Below, piece after piece: positions 1 through 11,224 of a stretch of DNA of 64,000 nt; positions within the stretch are counted from its first letter, which is position 1; every line of letters starts with the position of its first letter. Made by a program: the position numbers and the translations under genes. The stretch is from Gambelia wislizenii (lineage: Eukaryota; Chordata; Lepidosauria; Squamata; Crotaphytidae): the NCBI GenBank assembly GCA_030847615.1, contig JAUMIR010000003.1, positions 334,991,756 through 335,055,755 of the forward strand, written 5' to 3'. The notes under the pieces were generated by a model. The model saw nothing but the letters and a program-made list of their open reading frames with translations, ran no database searches and had not been told where the DNA came from.

Positions 1-179
1 CTGATGATGATGATAGTAATAATAGTACAATTACACCATCCATGAAAACTTCCCTCAGAGACACTGGAGGGGGAGAGAAGACTTTTCTCCTGCTTCTTCC
101 CGCAAGTTTGTGTCTGGAGAAGATTGAATGGCAATGTGCAGGGCCAGCCAGCCAGCCTTTGCCATTCCACTGCAGGGAG

Positions 180-273
180 GAGGTTGGCCAAGCAGCCTTC
201 AACCTTTATGGACCTCCTGTTAGAACCTTGTGGACCTCTGGCGGTCCCTGGACCTCAGCTTAAGAACCACTAG
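180..273. mobile_element. hAT-like MITE terminus (fragment)
   Basis: The stretch ends in TTAAGAACCACTAG preceded by GGTCCCTGGACC. Read on the other strand this is the GGTTCTTAA-type end of many hAT non-autonomous elements. The other end is not recognised, so only one terminus is called. Confidence 0.35.
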
Positions 274-684
274 CATAGACTATTTCTTATGCCTGTAGAG
301 AGAAACATTGTAGGGCAGGAGTCCTAAAGGGTCTTGTGTGGAGCAGTCAATCTAAAACTCCTGAGACTTCCTAAGAGAAGACCATTAAGCAGCTGTAAGC
401 AAATTCAGTTTTAATAAAATATGTTCCCACCAGTTTGTTTTCAAGGAAAACAAAAACAGCCAAATTATCCTTGGAGCAGACAAACTTTTTAGATTCATTT
501 AAAACAGGCTTCAGGTTTGGTTATGGGAACACCAGGAACTGAATGGGGGGTGTTTCCTGTTGGTTCTGCTCGGTTTCTCAGCAGTTTTCAGTACCATTGA
601 CCATGATGCCATGGGATGTGACATGGAGGCACTGTTTTGCTGTGGTTTTGGTCTTTCCTGGAGAAATCATTTCAGAAGATAGTA

Positions 685-1074
685 TGAGGTCTGTCTATTA
701 AATAACAAGACTGATACAATAACCCATCTTTATTTATATGTATTAGAATTCTCATACTTGTCTCCTTCAATATACTCCTCGTTCACACACACTGATGCAG
801 TCTTGTCTTCCACTGGTCAAAGGTTTGGGTCCACCTCAAGTTGCTGCAGAACGTTACATTGCTCAACTTTTAAACTTAGTATTTTTCTGGCACACAACAG
901 ACAACACAGCTGCTTAAAACAATGACTGTTGATTAACTGAACAGCCAAGGATGTTAATGTTTGCCATGCAGGTTCAGACATGTTCAAGGTCACCACTCAA
1001 GCATTCACAATCAGCTCTCCCTGATTTGTCTGAAACGTAAAAACACAGTCTCGTTTTTTAAAAGACAGATCTCA
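685..1074. mobile_element. mariner-type deletion derivative (TA-flanked)
   Basis: The ends are inverted copies of each other: TGAGGTCTGTCTATTAAA at the left, and the reverse complement of a closely matching TGAGATCTGTCTTTTAAA at the right. A TA dinucleotide flanks each side (683-684 and 1075-1076), as expected for Tc1/mariner. At about 390 bp it is far shorter than a roughly 1.3-kb autonomous mariner and has no transposase ORF, so it is an internally deleted, non-mobile copy. Confidence 0.75.
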
Positions 1075-1114
1075 TACTAGAAAAATGCCTGTTTGATACT
1101 CCAGCCATTGGCCC

Positions 1115-1545
1115 TTGGAGTTCTGTTTTGTCCCACATGCTATTTAACATTTTAATGAAACTGCTAGGACAGTTTATCTGAAGATTGGGGGTTCAGGATC
1201 ACCACTGTGCTGGTGACACCCAACTCTATTTCTCTTTCCCATTTAAATCTGAGGAAGCTGTTGTGGGTCTGAACTAGGGTCTGGTGTTAAAAATGGTCTT
1301 GATTAGGATAAACAAATTGAATCATAATCCAGACAAGACAGATTGATCAGAAGACAGCTCAGGGGATTCAGCTTTTGCTGGACAGAGTTATACTCCCTCT
1401 GGTTCACAGGTTCACAGTTCAGGCTGGATTCTTAAATTTCAGCAGTAGCCAGGAGTGCATTTGTACTATTAAAACTAGGTGTCAGCTGTGCCTGCTCCTG
1501 GTGATGTCATGGTCGTGGTGACATACATCTTAATTATATGGTGTT
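1115..1545 (+). mobile_element. L2 LINE fragment, reverse transcriptase region
   Basis: Conceptual translation with frame changes gives MLFNILMKLL, then a stretch equivalent to the L2 catalytic region (CAGDTQLYFSFPFKSEEAV, corresponding to the YADDTQLYLSFPS block of L2), then NPDKTD. The order is that of an L2 reverse transcriptase. The alanine-aspartate-aspartate core is mutated and several stops occur, so this is an old dead copy. The 3' limit is approximate. Confidence 0.65.
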
Positions 1546-1560
1546 TGGGCTACTGCCATA

Positions 1561-2013
1561 GGGAGCCCTGGTGGCACAGTGGTTAAATGCCAGTACTGCA
1601 AGCCATAAGGTTATGAGTTTGATCCCAGAGGGCTCCAAGGTTGACTCAGGACATTTTCAGACGCCCCTTACCGCGCAAGCAGCCTCCCGAGCAGTAACGA
1701 GGCTGCTGCACAGCAGGGGGTCCATTTTGGAAAGCTGTCCATGAGTAAAAAATAGCGTGGCCGCCTTCAATGCTAGCCGGAACAGTCACGACCGACACCG
1801 AGAGAGGGACGGCGTCGTCTAAAATGGACCCCCTGCCGCGCAGCAGCCTCGTTACTGCTTGGGAGGCTGCTTGCGCGGTAAGGGGCGTCTGAAAATGTCC
1901 TCAGTCTTCCATCCTTCCATAGGTTGGTAAAATGAGTACCCAGCTTGTTGGGGGCAATTAGCTAAAAAACATTGTAAACTGCTTGGCCTTCAAGATCTAT
2001 AAGGCCTTATCTT
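1561..2013 (+). mobile_element. tRNA-derived SINE (copy 1), split by a MITE
   Basis: It starts with GGGAGCCCTGGTGGCACAGT, has an A-box-like GTGGTTAAATGCC and a B-box-like GAGTTTGATCCC, and continues with a body (AAAATGAGTACCCAGCTTG, TTGTAAACTGCTTGG). A second copy at 12966 shares head and body. The copy is interrupted at 1649-1900 by a palindromic element; removing it and one TCA restores a continuous SINE matching copy 2. Confidence 0.8.
1649..1900. mobile_element. palindromic Harbinger-like MITE, copy 1
   Basis: The terminal inverted repeats begin GGACATTTTCAGACGCCCC and run well over 90 bp (left arm against right arm with few mismatches). Exact TCA target duplications lie at 1646-1648 and 1901-1903. 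Compared with the 331- and 341-bp relatives at 9002 and 25095, this 252-bp copy has lost most of the inner part of its left arm. A 3-bp TNA duplication and GG-starting ends fit PIF/Harbinger, but no transposase is present, so the superfamily is inferred. Confidence 0.8.
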
Positions 2014-2254
2014 GATCCCACCAACTTCAAAGGTGTGTTTGGCATGGACATGAGAGTGGACATTCTCAGTGGCTTCTCCCAGATTATAGACCTACTTTCC
2101 ATAGAACATGTGCTAGCTGTTTCCTTGTCATTTTGCAAGCAGGCAAAGATCTTTTTCTTCCTGCAGGCCTTTAGCAGCTGGCTTCCGTGTTTGACTTTTC
2201 AATATGTTACTGTTCATTTATTATTAGTATGGCATTTCAAGATTGTTTTAATAT

Positions 2255-4075
2255 CTCTCTGGCTTTTCTTCGCAAACGAAGATTCAGGAAGGCCTCATCC
2301 CACACTTTCTGCAAGCGCGCTGATGACTAAAAAGGCCAATCCGAGATAAACAGGTCCGGTTGCAGAAAGCACAGCAGAAGGTCTCCTTGGGTGATGTTTC
2401 TGGGTTGTGATTCTTACTGCATTGTCATTTCTCTTCAAGACTTGTTTGGCGTGAGTTCTCAAATAAGGCTGCAGCATGGTGGATAGTGTGTCTCCATGCC
2501 TCCTGATGTGAGGCCAGGGCGGACCATTGTTGGTGATCAGTTTGGCTGAGGCTGAGATGTTGTTTCAGGGAGTCCTTGTATCGCTTTTTTGGAGTACCCC
2601 TCTTACGCTGACCCGTGGCGAGTTCACCGTAGAGTACTATTTTTGGGAGGTGATGGTCTTCCAACCTAGAAACGTGCCCTGCCCAGCGCAGCTGTGTTCT
2701 CAATACCATGGCCTCAATGCTGGTGATCCCTGCTTGCTCAAGGACAGCAACATTCGTCACATAGTCAGTCCAGTGTATATTTAGGATTGTGCGTATACAA
2801 TGCTGATGAAAGTGTTCGAGGAGTTGCAAGTGGTGGCGATAGGTGACCCATGTTTCAGACCCATAAAGGAGAATAGACAGTACAATGGCTCTATACATAT
2901 TGATTTTATGTGCTTCGCTTCAGGTGTTGTTACTCCAGACTCTTTTGTAAAGTCTTCCAAATGCAATATATGCCTTTGCTAATCTGTGATCGATCTCTTT
3001 GTCAATCTTGGCATCTGAGGAGATGATGCTTCCCAGGTAGATGAACTGCTGAACAGACTTAAGCACAGATTTGACGACGGCAATGTGGGGATGGTGGTGT
3101 TCGTCCTGTGGTGCAGGCTGGTAAAGAACTTCCATTTTCTTCAGGTTGACTTCCAGCCCAAACAGCTCTGCAGCTGTTGTGAAGCAGGATTTTAGGTGCT
3201 GCCGAGCTGCTTCTGTGTGGGCAACAAAGGCATCATCATCAGCGAAGAGCAGCTCATGGACAGTTTAGAGTCTTAGTGCGAGCCCTGAGACGGCTTAAGT
3301 TAAACAAGCTACCATCAGTACGGTAACATATATAGATGCCGTCTTCTTCTTCAAGCGCTGCCGTAGCCCTTTGGAGCATCATGCTGAAGAAGACTGTAAA
3401 TAAAGTTGGAGCAAGAACACAACCTTGCTTCACTCCATTGGTTATTAGAAAGGGCTCTGAAAGAGCATTGCCATATCTGACTTGACCGCACTGGCCCTCA
3501 TGTAGCAAGATAATCATTTTAAAGAATTTGGGGGGACATCCTAGTCTTTCCAGGATCTACCACAGACCTTTTCTGCTCACAGTGTCGAAGGCTTTGGTGA
3601 GGTCGACAAATGTTAAATAGAGACCCTTGTTCTGCTCTCTACATTTCTCTTGCAGTTGTCTAAGGGCAAATACCATATCTGTAGTACTACTATTGGTTCT
3701 GAAGCCACATTGGCTTTCAGGAAGAAGTTCTTCTGCAATAGCAGGAACTAATCTGTTCAGGAGTATCCTTGCAAGGATTTTTCCAGCAATAGAAAGCAGT
3801 GTTATGCCTCGATAGTTTGAGCAATCGGATTTTGCTCCTTTTTTCTTGTACAGGGTGATGATGACTGCATCTTGGAGATCTGATGGCAGTTCCCCTTTTC
3901 CCCAGCAATTCACAAGGAGTTTGTGGAATTTATTGTGGAGTGTATGACCTCCATGTTTCCAAACTTCAGGTGGGATTCCATCAATCCCAGCTGCCTTGCC
4001 GTTTTTCATCTGCTGTATGGCCTTAAGGGTCTCTTCCAAAGTGGGAGCTATGTCAAATTCATTTTTCATCAGTTT
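2255..4075 (-). mobile_element. RTE-like non-LTR retrotransposon, copy A (5'-truncated)
   Basis: Minus-strand LINE running from the start of the reverse transcriptase domain (about 4060) to a 3' end at about 2255 that is shared with the copies at 41800 and 51840. The 3' end carries a short perfect hairpin, CTTCGTTTGCGAAG. The endonuclease part is missing, as expected from 5' truncation. Clade assignment is uncertain: the protein resembles the RTE-related vertebrate and invertebrate RTs with a C-terminal C2HC/C2H2-like finger. Confidence 0.85.
2290..4060 (-). pseudogene. reverse transcriptase remnant of RTE-like LINE copy A
   Basis: The longest intact piece (3557-4060 in the LINE part) reads through the RT fingers and palm: GKAAGIDGIPPEVWK, SNYRGITLLSIAGKILA, ESQCGFR and LTFVDLTKAFDTV. 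After frame changes the next piece has GVKQGCVLAPTLF, followed by the catalytic ELLFADDDAFVAH near 3215-3255. The third piece (2425-2898) is the connection domain, with LLYGSETWV, RWAGHVSRLEDHHLPK and LYGELATGQRKR. At the very end another frame gives a zinc-finger-like CCAFCNRTCLSRIGLFSHQR. Frameshifts separate these pieces, so the gene is inactive, but motif order is complete from RT onwards. The upstream residues of the 225-codon ORF (4060-4234) do not look like LINE protein. Confidence 0.8.
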
Positions 4076-4293
4076 TTGTATCATATGTTGGATAGTTAAT
4101 TTGTATTTTAACAGTAGTAACTTACTATATTTGTATAGGAATCTGTTTTTAATTATATTAGAAGCTGCCTCACATCCCAAACCTGGGAGAAAAGAGAGAT
4201 AAATCAAGCAGATAAATAAATACTGATGTTCCATGCTTCTTCAACTAATGAATAACAGGATATAGTCAATTTCTCATTACATTAATAGGAGAT

Positions 4294-4504
4294 TATCACA
4301 CTACACTGTTATAGCACTATTATTCTACTTCAGCTGCTCTGGCTGCCTCCTGTGGAATCCTGGGATTTGCAGTTTAGGGAGGGGCATTTAGCATTCTTAG
4401 CCAGAGAGCTCTTAGACCTCACTAAACTACAAACCCCAGAACTCCACAGGAGGCAACCATAGCAGTTAAAGTGGAATAACAGCACAATAACAGTGTAGTG
4501 TGAT
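4294..4504. mobile_element. palindromic hAT-like MITE
   Basis: Almost the whole 210 bp is one imperfect palindrome. The left arm begins ATCACACTACACTGTTAT and the right arm ends with its reverse complement; the inner parts pair through TGCCTCCTGTGGAAT and the TTTAG core. Related, more decayed copies lie at 14245, 49518 and 62690. No clear target duplication was found. Confidence 0.65.
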
Positions 4505-4731
4505 GATATCCATAGAATCATAGAGTTTCCCTATGATTCTCTTCAATATTTGCCTGCCATGTATTTTCTAAAGGTAGAAAACCTTTATTATGATTTTCAG
4601 TTGATGTGAGGTGTTGTTTTTGAACACAAATCATTGCAATTCTCGTCTCAACACCTTACTTGTTCTGTTTTGAGACAATAACTATATTCAGAACACTAAA
4701 ATGTTGGAGCTTTACATATGGATTAAGAATA

Positions 4732-5633
4732 CAGGTTGCCCCCCCCCCATATCCGTGGGATCAGTATCCGTGGTTTCGCTTATGCACGATCCTGGTGGCT
4801 GGGCTGTGCCTCTGTCCATGGAAGGAGGATGGAAAGTCTTCCCAAGAGAAGCACAGCAAGCCTGGCTGCACCTCTGTGGCCAGGTGGAGTTCGCCTCCTT
4901 CCCCCTCTACCTGGAGAGGTGTGGTAAGCCCAGCCTCTGGGCAGCTGAAGGAACTCACTTTCTTCCTTACCAACGCACAGACCTCCTAAAGGCACTCCAG
5001 GAAGGGATGGGAAGCTCCAAGGATGTGCAGGCAGGTGGCGTGGTTGGGCTGGCAAGGGAAGGGAAGGACAACTTGGTGGTGGTGATCAGTGGCTGGCTCA
5101 ACTTGCCCCAGCTTTGCCCCGGCATGGTGCAGCTCTTCCACCTCTGAGTGGCCACCTGCAAGCAGTCATCTGCCTACCTTAGTCAACTGCCCACTGCTGC
5201 CACCAGCCCATGGAGAATCTGTGCCATCCAGGCACCTGGTATGGCCTGCCAGTGGAGAGGTGAGGCAGCCCCTGGACAACAACCAGTTGGCAGAGGAGCA
5301 GATTGGCCATGCCCACCCACACTTCCTGCTTTGGGGGAGGGAGAGAAGGAAGGAAGGGAAGGTGAGGTGGCTCATCCCCAGCTGGGCCTGAGCAAGAGTA
5401 TATGGGCTGTCCTCCCCACTCCATCCCCCGGCTGAGCTCCAGCCCTCCTTGCTGCTTACCAACCACTGCTGCCATCAGCCTGTGGAGGAGCTGCACTGCT
5501 CCAGCACCCAAATAGGCCTGCCATTCTATCTTATTATTTTCCATTGAAAATAGTAGCATTCACTATTATCCATGGTTTCACGTTTCTGTAGCAAGTCTGG
5601 GAATATATCCCCATGGACACAGGGGTCAACCTG
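4732..5633. mobile_element. Tigger/mariner-like non-autonomous element
   Basis: It is bounded by CAGGTTGCCCCC at the left and GGGGTCAACCTG at the right, with TA on both outer sides (4730-4731 and 5634-5635). Inner ends mention the same theme (ATATCCGTGG against CCATGGTTTCACG). The central 700 bp is much more GC-rich than the flanks and has overlapping open frames on both strands, none recognisable as transposase. It is best read as a non-autonomous TA-target element carrying unrelated filler. Confidence 0.7.
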
Positions 5634-5819
5634 TACTATCCTTTTAAAGCTGGTGAAGTACAATAAAAGCAATTCCAAAAGGTTAGCCATGTTAGTGTAA
5701 ATTTTTATGGACAGCAGCCCACTTCATCAGATGGCTAGAATGGTGCCCTCAGTTGGTAGATTGTTAGACACATGCTTGGATGCATCACTACATGAAAAAT
5801 TCCCGAAAAGGGAATGTAT

Positions 5820-5850
5820 TGTTTGTGTGTGTGTGTGTGTGTGTGTATAT
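5820..5850. repeat. (GT)n microsatellite
   Basis: A run of about a dozen GT dinucleotides followed by TATATATAG. Confidence 0.95.
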
Positions 5851-8035
5851 ATAGATTTACAACTCAATATTTCACAGATTAAAAAAGGTACAGTTGTATA
5901 TGTATAATGCTTCTTTTCATGTCAGGAATCTTCACCTGCATCATAGTGAAGCTCTTTTCTGCCTGCCAAATTCTGAATTCATTCTCTCACAAGTGATCTG
6001 TCTTTTGAAGCAGGGTCCATTGTGATGAAACTAGGCAAGGTAGCAGGGCATCCATGATTAGATCTAATACTTTACAAGAAATTGTAAACCACAGAGTTGG
6101 GAGAGCTGTAGCCCTAAAGTGAAGGAGGCTAGATCCCACTGGCCTAAATTCAGTTGCTATCTGTTTAGGTACTGGGAGAAAGGAATGAAAGATGTACTGG
6201 TTTGTGTGTGCACATTTATATGCATGTGCACTAGAGCAAGATCCATCTGTTATGTACAATATACTCATGGAGACCCATGAATGCAAGCTAAAACACAAAT
6301 ATTCTAGCTTTTGTGCAGACCCTAACACAATGTTTGAAAAGAATCAGTTTCCCTCAAAAGGTAAAATGGACACAAGTAGGAAAGAATTTTACCAGAGATA
6401 ACTACCAGAAAGTATGAATTGTTCTGTTTGGAGTATATTCATTACTGAACTCACTGTGGTTTATTTCCTAGTAAACATGTATTGGATTGTGCTGTGTAAC
6501 AGTAATCAAAAAACATTTCAAAGTGAGATAATAAAAAGTTTAATATCCTAAATACAATCTGGTCATTGTTTAGGTCCACTGAAAAAATATTTTGAAAACA
6601 TATTTGAATAACAACAAAAACAACAAGAAAAGTCTTTGAGAAAATGAGTTGTATTTTATGAAGATACTGGCAAGCTTAAGGTGATGCAGATATAGCTGTG
6701 GCATGTGAAATTAAGAAATGTAATCATTTGAAAATGTGGGCAGAGCAGGGAATTTATTAGGCAGTTGATAAGGTGGCATCAGCAATGAAAAAGGTGAAGA
6801 TGGGAGAACCCAAGTTAATTCATGCTCTCAAAAAGAAGTGTCGAAACAGTTTTCCTGATTGTTTGGATACCAGCTTTGTAACATCTGTCAACAGCAGTGT
6901 CTTTCAAGACAACCTGATAATTAAATTCATTGTTGCCTGTCATAATCTGTGTTAAAGTAATGACACTTTGCTGCAGGCTATGCAAACAGAAGGAAAGGAA
7001 AACTCATTAGAACAAACCAAACTGCAATATTCAATATAATGTGGAAAACCAGGCCAAAAGTGAATTTCTTTCTTAAGGATGAGCTGTTCCTCTATTGGCC
7101 TAGTTTGAACATTCTCTCTGATAGCTGTCAGATTTGGAGAGCCTCTGTAAAGATAAAGAATAGAACATTTTACTGGATAGAAGACTACATGTTGATTTGT
7201 CTCTCTTAGTCACTAATATTTTATGTTATTTTTACTCCCATGACCTGTGCTTTTTGCTTTTTTTATTATTGCTACAATATTTCTTCTTTTTCTTCTATTT
7301 TGTTTTGGAATTGGATTGCAAATTTGCCAAACTTGTGTCTTAAAAGTTAAGCAGTCCCTCAGCATCCTAACTAAATCATGCAAAAACACAGCCCTGTGTT
7401 ATTCTTCTGAAGGAAGCTTAATCGTATATTATCCAGCAATGCTTTTTAAAATGTTTTGTGATATGTGATGTGCAAAGTGTCTGCTGTTATCTTGTTTACT
7501 CTTCCTAGTCATGTCTGAATCAATTCAAGTTAGTTCTGCTTCATGTGAAAAACAGTTTTGCATTGATCAAATAGATTTGTGTGTGTGTGTTTAGTATTCA
7601 TTTGAATCTTGGAGGCTATCCATTCAAGCAAATGAGAATTTTGCTTTTATTGATTCTCCGATACCTACAATATGACTAAGCACAACAGCATCTATTAACA
7701 ATTGTCCTCATTCCTCAGGAAAATACTGATGATCTAGTGCAGATGTGCTAATATATCAAATGCATCAGGAATAGGCCTAGCTAGAGATGGAAGAGGTCAG
7801 AATGCTAGTTCTATATGACCCAGCTATAAACGTCCACAGTCTGCTGATCACTAGCAATGAGTTGTACTCTGAACAGGCCACTGTGTCCTCCAAGCTGATC
7901 ATTAGAAGTCTGCAAACATTGTCCCAAGCCAGTAGCATCCTTCTCAAATCAGTGTGATTTACCTACATGTTGCCTCACCATGCAGCAATTTATTCAAGGA
8001 TTAAGGCCCAAATGTTTTAGGCTATCAATAAGACT
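5851..8035. other. AT-rich unassigned sequence
   Basis: No gene, tRNA or clear transposon is seen. The short ORFs here lack codon structure and recognisable domains. A piece at 6455-6505 (TTATTTCCTAGTAAACATG and following) resembles a diffuse reptile interspersed repeat. A short (GT) run lies at 7579-7590. Confidence 0.5.
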
Positions 8036-8039
8036 GTCC

Positions 8040-8165
8040 ATCTCTTTTATTTTTTATCCCACTTTTCCTCCAATGTGCTCATAGTGGTGTACTTGTCCAC
8101 CACCACATCATCAACTAAGGTTTAGCCTCACAACAATCTTTTAAGGTCATCTAGCAGGGCTAGTT
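8040..8165 (-). mobile_element. old LINE/SINE-derived fragment
   Basis: TTTATCCCACTTTTCCTCCAA and CCTCACAACAATCTTTTAAGG have the form of the 3' region of ancient L2/L3-type interspersed repeats in reptiles. The match is from memory of the repeat type and is not exact. Confidence 0.35.
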
Positions 8166-8469
8166 CTACATTGAGAGAAACTGAACAAAATGCATTTTGA
8201 TGGGTCCTCCTCCCAATTTTAATTTTCTGCACTGCCTCAGGGAGATGTCATGTTTGGGACATTGTAGGAAATTAAAATGGACACTATTACACACATGTCA
8301 ACTAAACTCTAGAAGGGTAGAGGCTGCATTAGTCCCCCAGGAGACCTTGGAAGACTGCACCTCAGCTGTACCCACTACCACCAAAATAAAAAATCATTTA
8401 AAGTCCCATATGCCTTCTAAGGGTCAGGCTTGGGGGTCTCAAGGACCCTCAAAATACCAATATTAATTT

Positions 8470-9000
8470 GGGGAATTAATATACTCAGCTTGGCTATGCA
8501 AGAGAGGGCAACAGATAGCAGAATCCTTTGACCTATGTTTACTGGTACTAAGGAGAAGACATTAAGCTAGATAGTATAATAATTTATCTTTATTTGAGGA
8601 AACAATACTAACAACATTCTCGCATACATTCAGGCTTCAAGCATTCATGCAAGGCTACCAAATATAGTATGAAATATTGGAATAGAGAAGGGAATTGTTT
8701 GTGGGAGATACACCTGTCCTGTAGAGATGAGGTCATGGAAGAAACCAGCAATGTGGGGGTCCAGAACAGGAATGGCTGTACAGATGGACATAGTGTCCAT
8801 AGGAAGGGGATCCATCAACTTGGCTACACAGACGGGCGTAGTGTCCACATGAAGGAGATCTGTGCATGTGTGAGCGGAGTTTTGGAAGGGTTTTTATAGT
8901 CAATAACTACCTTCCGGGGATGGGATTTAGAGAGAAGACAGTTTTTCTCTGAATTGCTCAAGGTGAAACAAAGGCACTCTGGATATGTTAATGGCATCTT
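8470..9000 (-). mobile_element. possible LTR-like block
   Basis: On the minus strand there is CTCAAATAAAGATAAATT, a polyadenylation-like context, near 8595, and TTTTTATAGTC near 8893 on the plus strand. A two-copy tandem duplication of about 45 bp lies at 8763-8870. No target duplication or TG...CA ends were fixed, so this is tentative. Confidence 0.25.
8763..8870. repeat. two-copy tandem duplication (about 45-bp unit)
   Basis: GGCTGTACAGATGGACATAG and following bases recur as GGCTACACAGACGGGCGTAG, each followed by TGTCCA(T/C)A(G/T)GAAGG. The two units differ by substitutions only. Confidence 0.7.
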
Positions 9001-9001
9001 A

Positions 9002-9332
9002 GGACTTTTTCAGACAAGGCTTACCACGCAACAAGTTTACGGGAGAGGTACGGTGCTGTCAGGCGGCAGGGGGTCCGTTTTGGATAACGCCATCCCTCTC
9101 TCGGAATCATCCGTGTCACTTCTGTGTATGATTGAAGGCAGCCGTGCCATATTTTACTCACGGACAACTTCCGTGAGTAAAATATGGCACGGCTGCCTTC
9201 AATCGTACATGGAAGTGACACGGACGATTCCAAGAGAGGGATGGTGTCGTCCAAAACGGACCCCCTGCTGCGTGACAGTGCCGTACCTCTCCTGCAAGCT
9301 TGTTGCATGGTAAGCCTTGTCTGAAAAAGTCC
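9002..9332. mobile_element. palindromic Harbinger-like MITE, copy 2 (near-perfect hairpin)
   Basis: The 331-bp element is an almost perfect inverted repeat along its whole length. The arms start GGACTTTTTCAGACAAGGC and meet at ACTCACGGA-CAACT-TCCGTGAGT near 9167, leaving a loop of about 5 nt. Exact TTA target duplications lie at 8999-9001 and 9333-9335. The ORFs seen on both strands encode nearly the same peptide because the DNA is palindromic; they are not genes. Confidence 0.85.
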
Positions 9333-9679
9333 TTAATGTGTGGGTACTTTGTAACTGAATGGAGGAAGCAACTTCCTTTGTTTGGGGGAATGAAAAAGGA
9401 ATGAGAATCATTTATAGGTTTGAGTATCCCAGCTTTCACTGATAAGATAAGCCAGGTGTTCGGACCTTCAGTTGCCTCGCAAATTAAAATTTCTTTGGAA
9501 TTTGGGCAGCTCCTCCTTAAGTGTATACCTGACTGAGCAATGTTTGTCTGTGGGTTTCGTAATTGGGGAATTTCCCAGGTTTTAATGGCCACACTACAAG
9601 GAAGGGCACATTTGACCTAATTAAATATTGCCAATTTATTATTGATAGATATGGGGCAAGGGGTGTCAGGGCAGGTAAC

Positions 9680-9940
9680 AAGGAGAACATTTTCAGAATC
9701 TTTTGGGGCCTTTCCCGGGCATTTTAGGTCCAGGAGAGGCCTTTATTTAAAAGCAGGAAGTGAGCAGATGCCTACTTTCTGTTTCAAAAAAGGCTCCCCT
9801 TGGGCCTAAGTTGGCCCAGGGTTGGATCGAAACATGGTGGAAATGCTCCCCTCCCTAGAGGGCATTTAGGGGGTAAAATATTCCACAAAATGGCCCTGGT
9901 TCTGCATGTGGCCTACAGGCCACACTTTGTCCACCCCTGA
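9680..9940. mobile_element. hAT-like MITE fragment
   Basis: The right end reads GGCCACACTTTGTCCACCCCTG, the inverse of the CAGGGGTGGACAAAG-type hAT terminus. The interior has the GGGGCCTTT / GGGCATTTAGG text also seen in the elements near 42000, 56400 and 59400. The left end is uncertain. Confidence 0.45.
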
Positions 9941-11224
9941 TGTAAACTCACAGATAGGAGGCCATGTTGCTAGAGGGCCTTGCCAGAATGTGTCAGCTTC
10001 ACCAACTTTCCCAGGAATGTCTTGTGCTGATATCTTAGCAATAACTTTATTGATGAGAGGAAACTTGAACCCAAGCCTTCTCAGTCAAAACGTAACACTG
10101 TTGTCATTATGTCTCATGGGTTCCAATGAAATTCTCCTTGCTCCTTTTTCTTAATTTCTATTCTGTTGAAGAAGCCCTAGGTTTTAACTGCTTTCTACTC
10201 TGCATGGTAACCTACTTACTGGACAGAATGGATTTTTCAAGCAGTTGGTCATGGAAAAGACCTGCCCTTGCAGAACAGATGAATAATGGCAGAACCCAGG
10301 TAGATAATGGCAGAAAAGAGAAAAATGGTTTCCCCTTCCAACTTGCCATCATGCACTTTCACACTCTTCATTTCAAAATTACTGTACTTTCACGATTCCA
10401 TTTCATTTTGGAATAAGCAAGGGCTGTTTTCTGCATTTGAGTGAGTTTGTTGATCCATTTTTTTTTCTGTATGGTGACTGCCTCCCCTTCCATTTCAAGA
10501 TACTTTTTTCTTCTACATGGTGATAGTCAATGAATAGCAATGGCAAGAAGTGTAGGCAAGAAAAGGGGGGAAATCAGTCATGTACCCATTGAAATGCTCT
10601 CAGTAAGCTATTTAGTTCTGACCTGCTTCATAGATTGAATGGCACATTTTGGGCTTAGATATCTGGCAAGCATGGTTGTTGTTTTTTAAATGGCATTTAT
10701 GTCTTTGCTCTACAGCACAATAAATAGTTTCATGGCTGGTTAGCTAAGTACTTGCATTTGAACAATTTTACTTACTAAAGTCGTTTTGACTGAAAAATAC
10801 CAGGCAATATCATTAAAAAGCAAAGATTGTTTGTCTGTGCCATCATCTGCCTCTGTATTTATAGCTGAGATCACAAAGCATTTTAATTTCAGTAGATGCT
10901 GCTGCTGGACCTTTTCACCACATTCACTAAGTGCTTGTTCATTTCTGCCACATTCCTGAAGTTCAAGTTTAAATTTGTGGGCAGCCATTGAACCCATTGC
11001 AACTTGATTACAGTGAAGGAGATAACATTTTAAATTGTAAGTAGTGTGCTGAATAAGATTGTAGAGAGAAATTAGAAGCTAATTTGAACTGCAACAGAAA
11101 AACAACATGCCATGTGTGGTACATCTTCACTTCAAATTTTGGAAGGAGGAACATCAGCCAGTGTGTCCAAAAGCCACTCCAAAATTGCCAGCAAGTTAAA
11201 CACAAGCTGGGAAAGCAGCCAAGC
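9941..11224. other. unassigned, mostly AT-rich
   Basis: No supported gene. The ORF on the minus strand at 10740-10997 (85 codons) has no recognisable motif and no splice-site support. Nothing repetitive was identified with confidence. Confidence 0.5.

Noticed and set aside
1600..1640. tRNA gene
   Set aside because: A- and B-box-like text belongs to a SINE head; it does not fold as a complete tRNA and is followed by SINE body.
4780..5559. Cluster of overlapping ORFs of 60-148 codons on both strands
   Set aside because: GC-rich composition lowers stop frequency; no motif, and it lies between transposon ends.
9021..9313. Two ORFs of 95-119 codons on opposite strands with nearly identical protein
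   Set aside because: They arise because the DNA is a near-perfect palindrome; the peptide has no domain.
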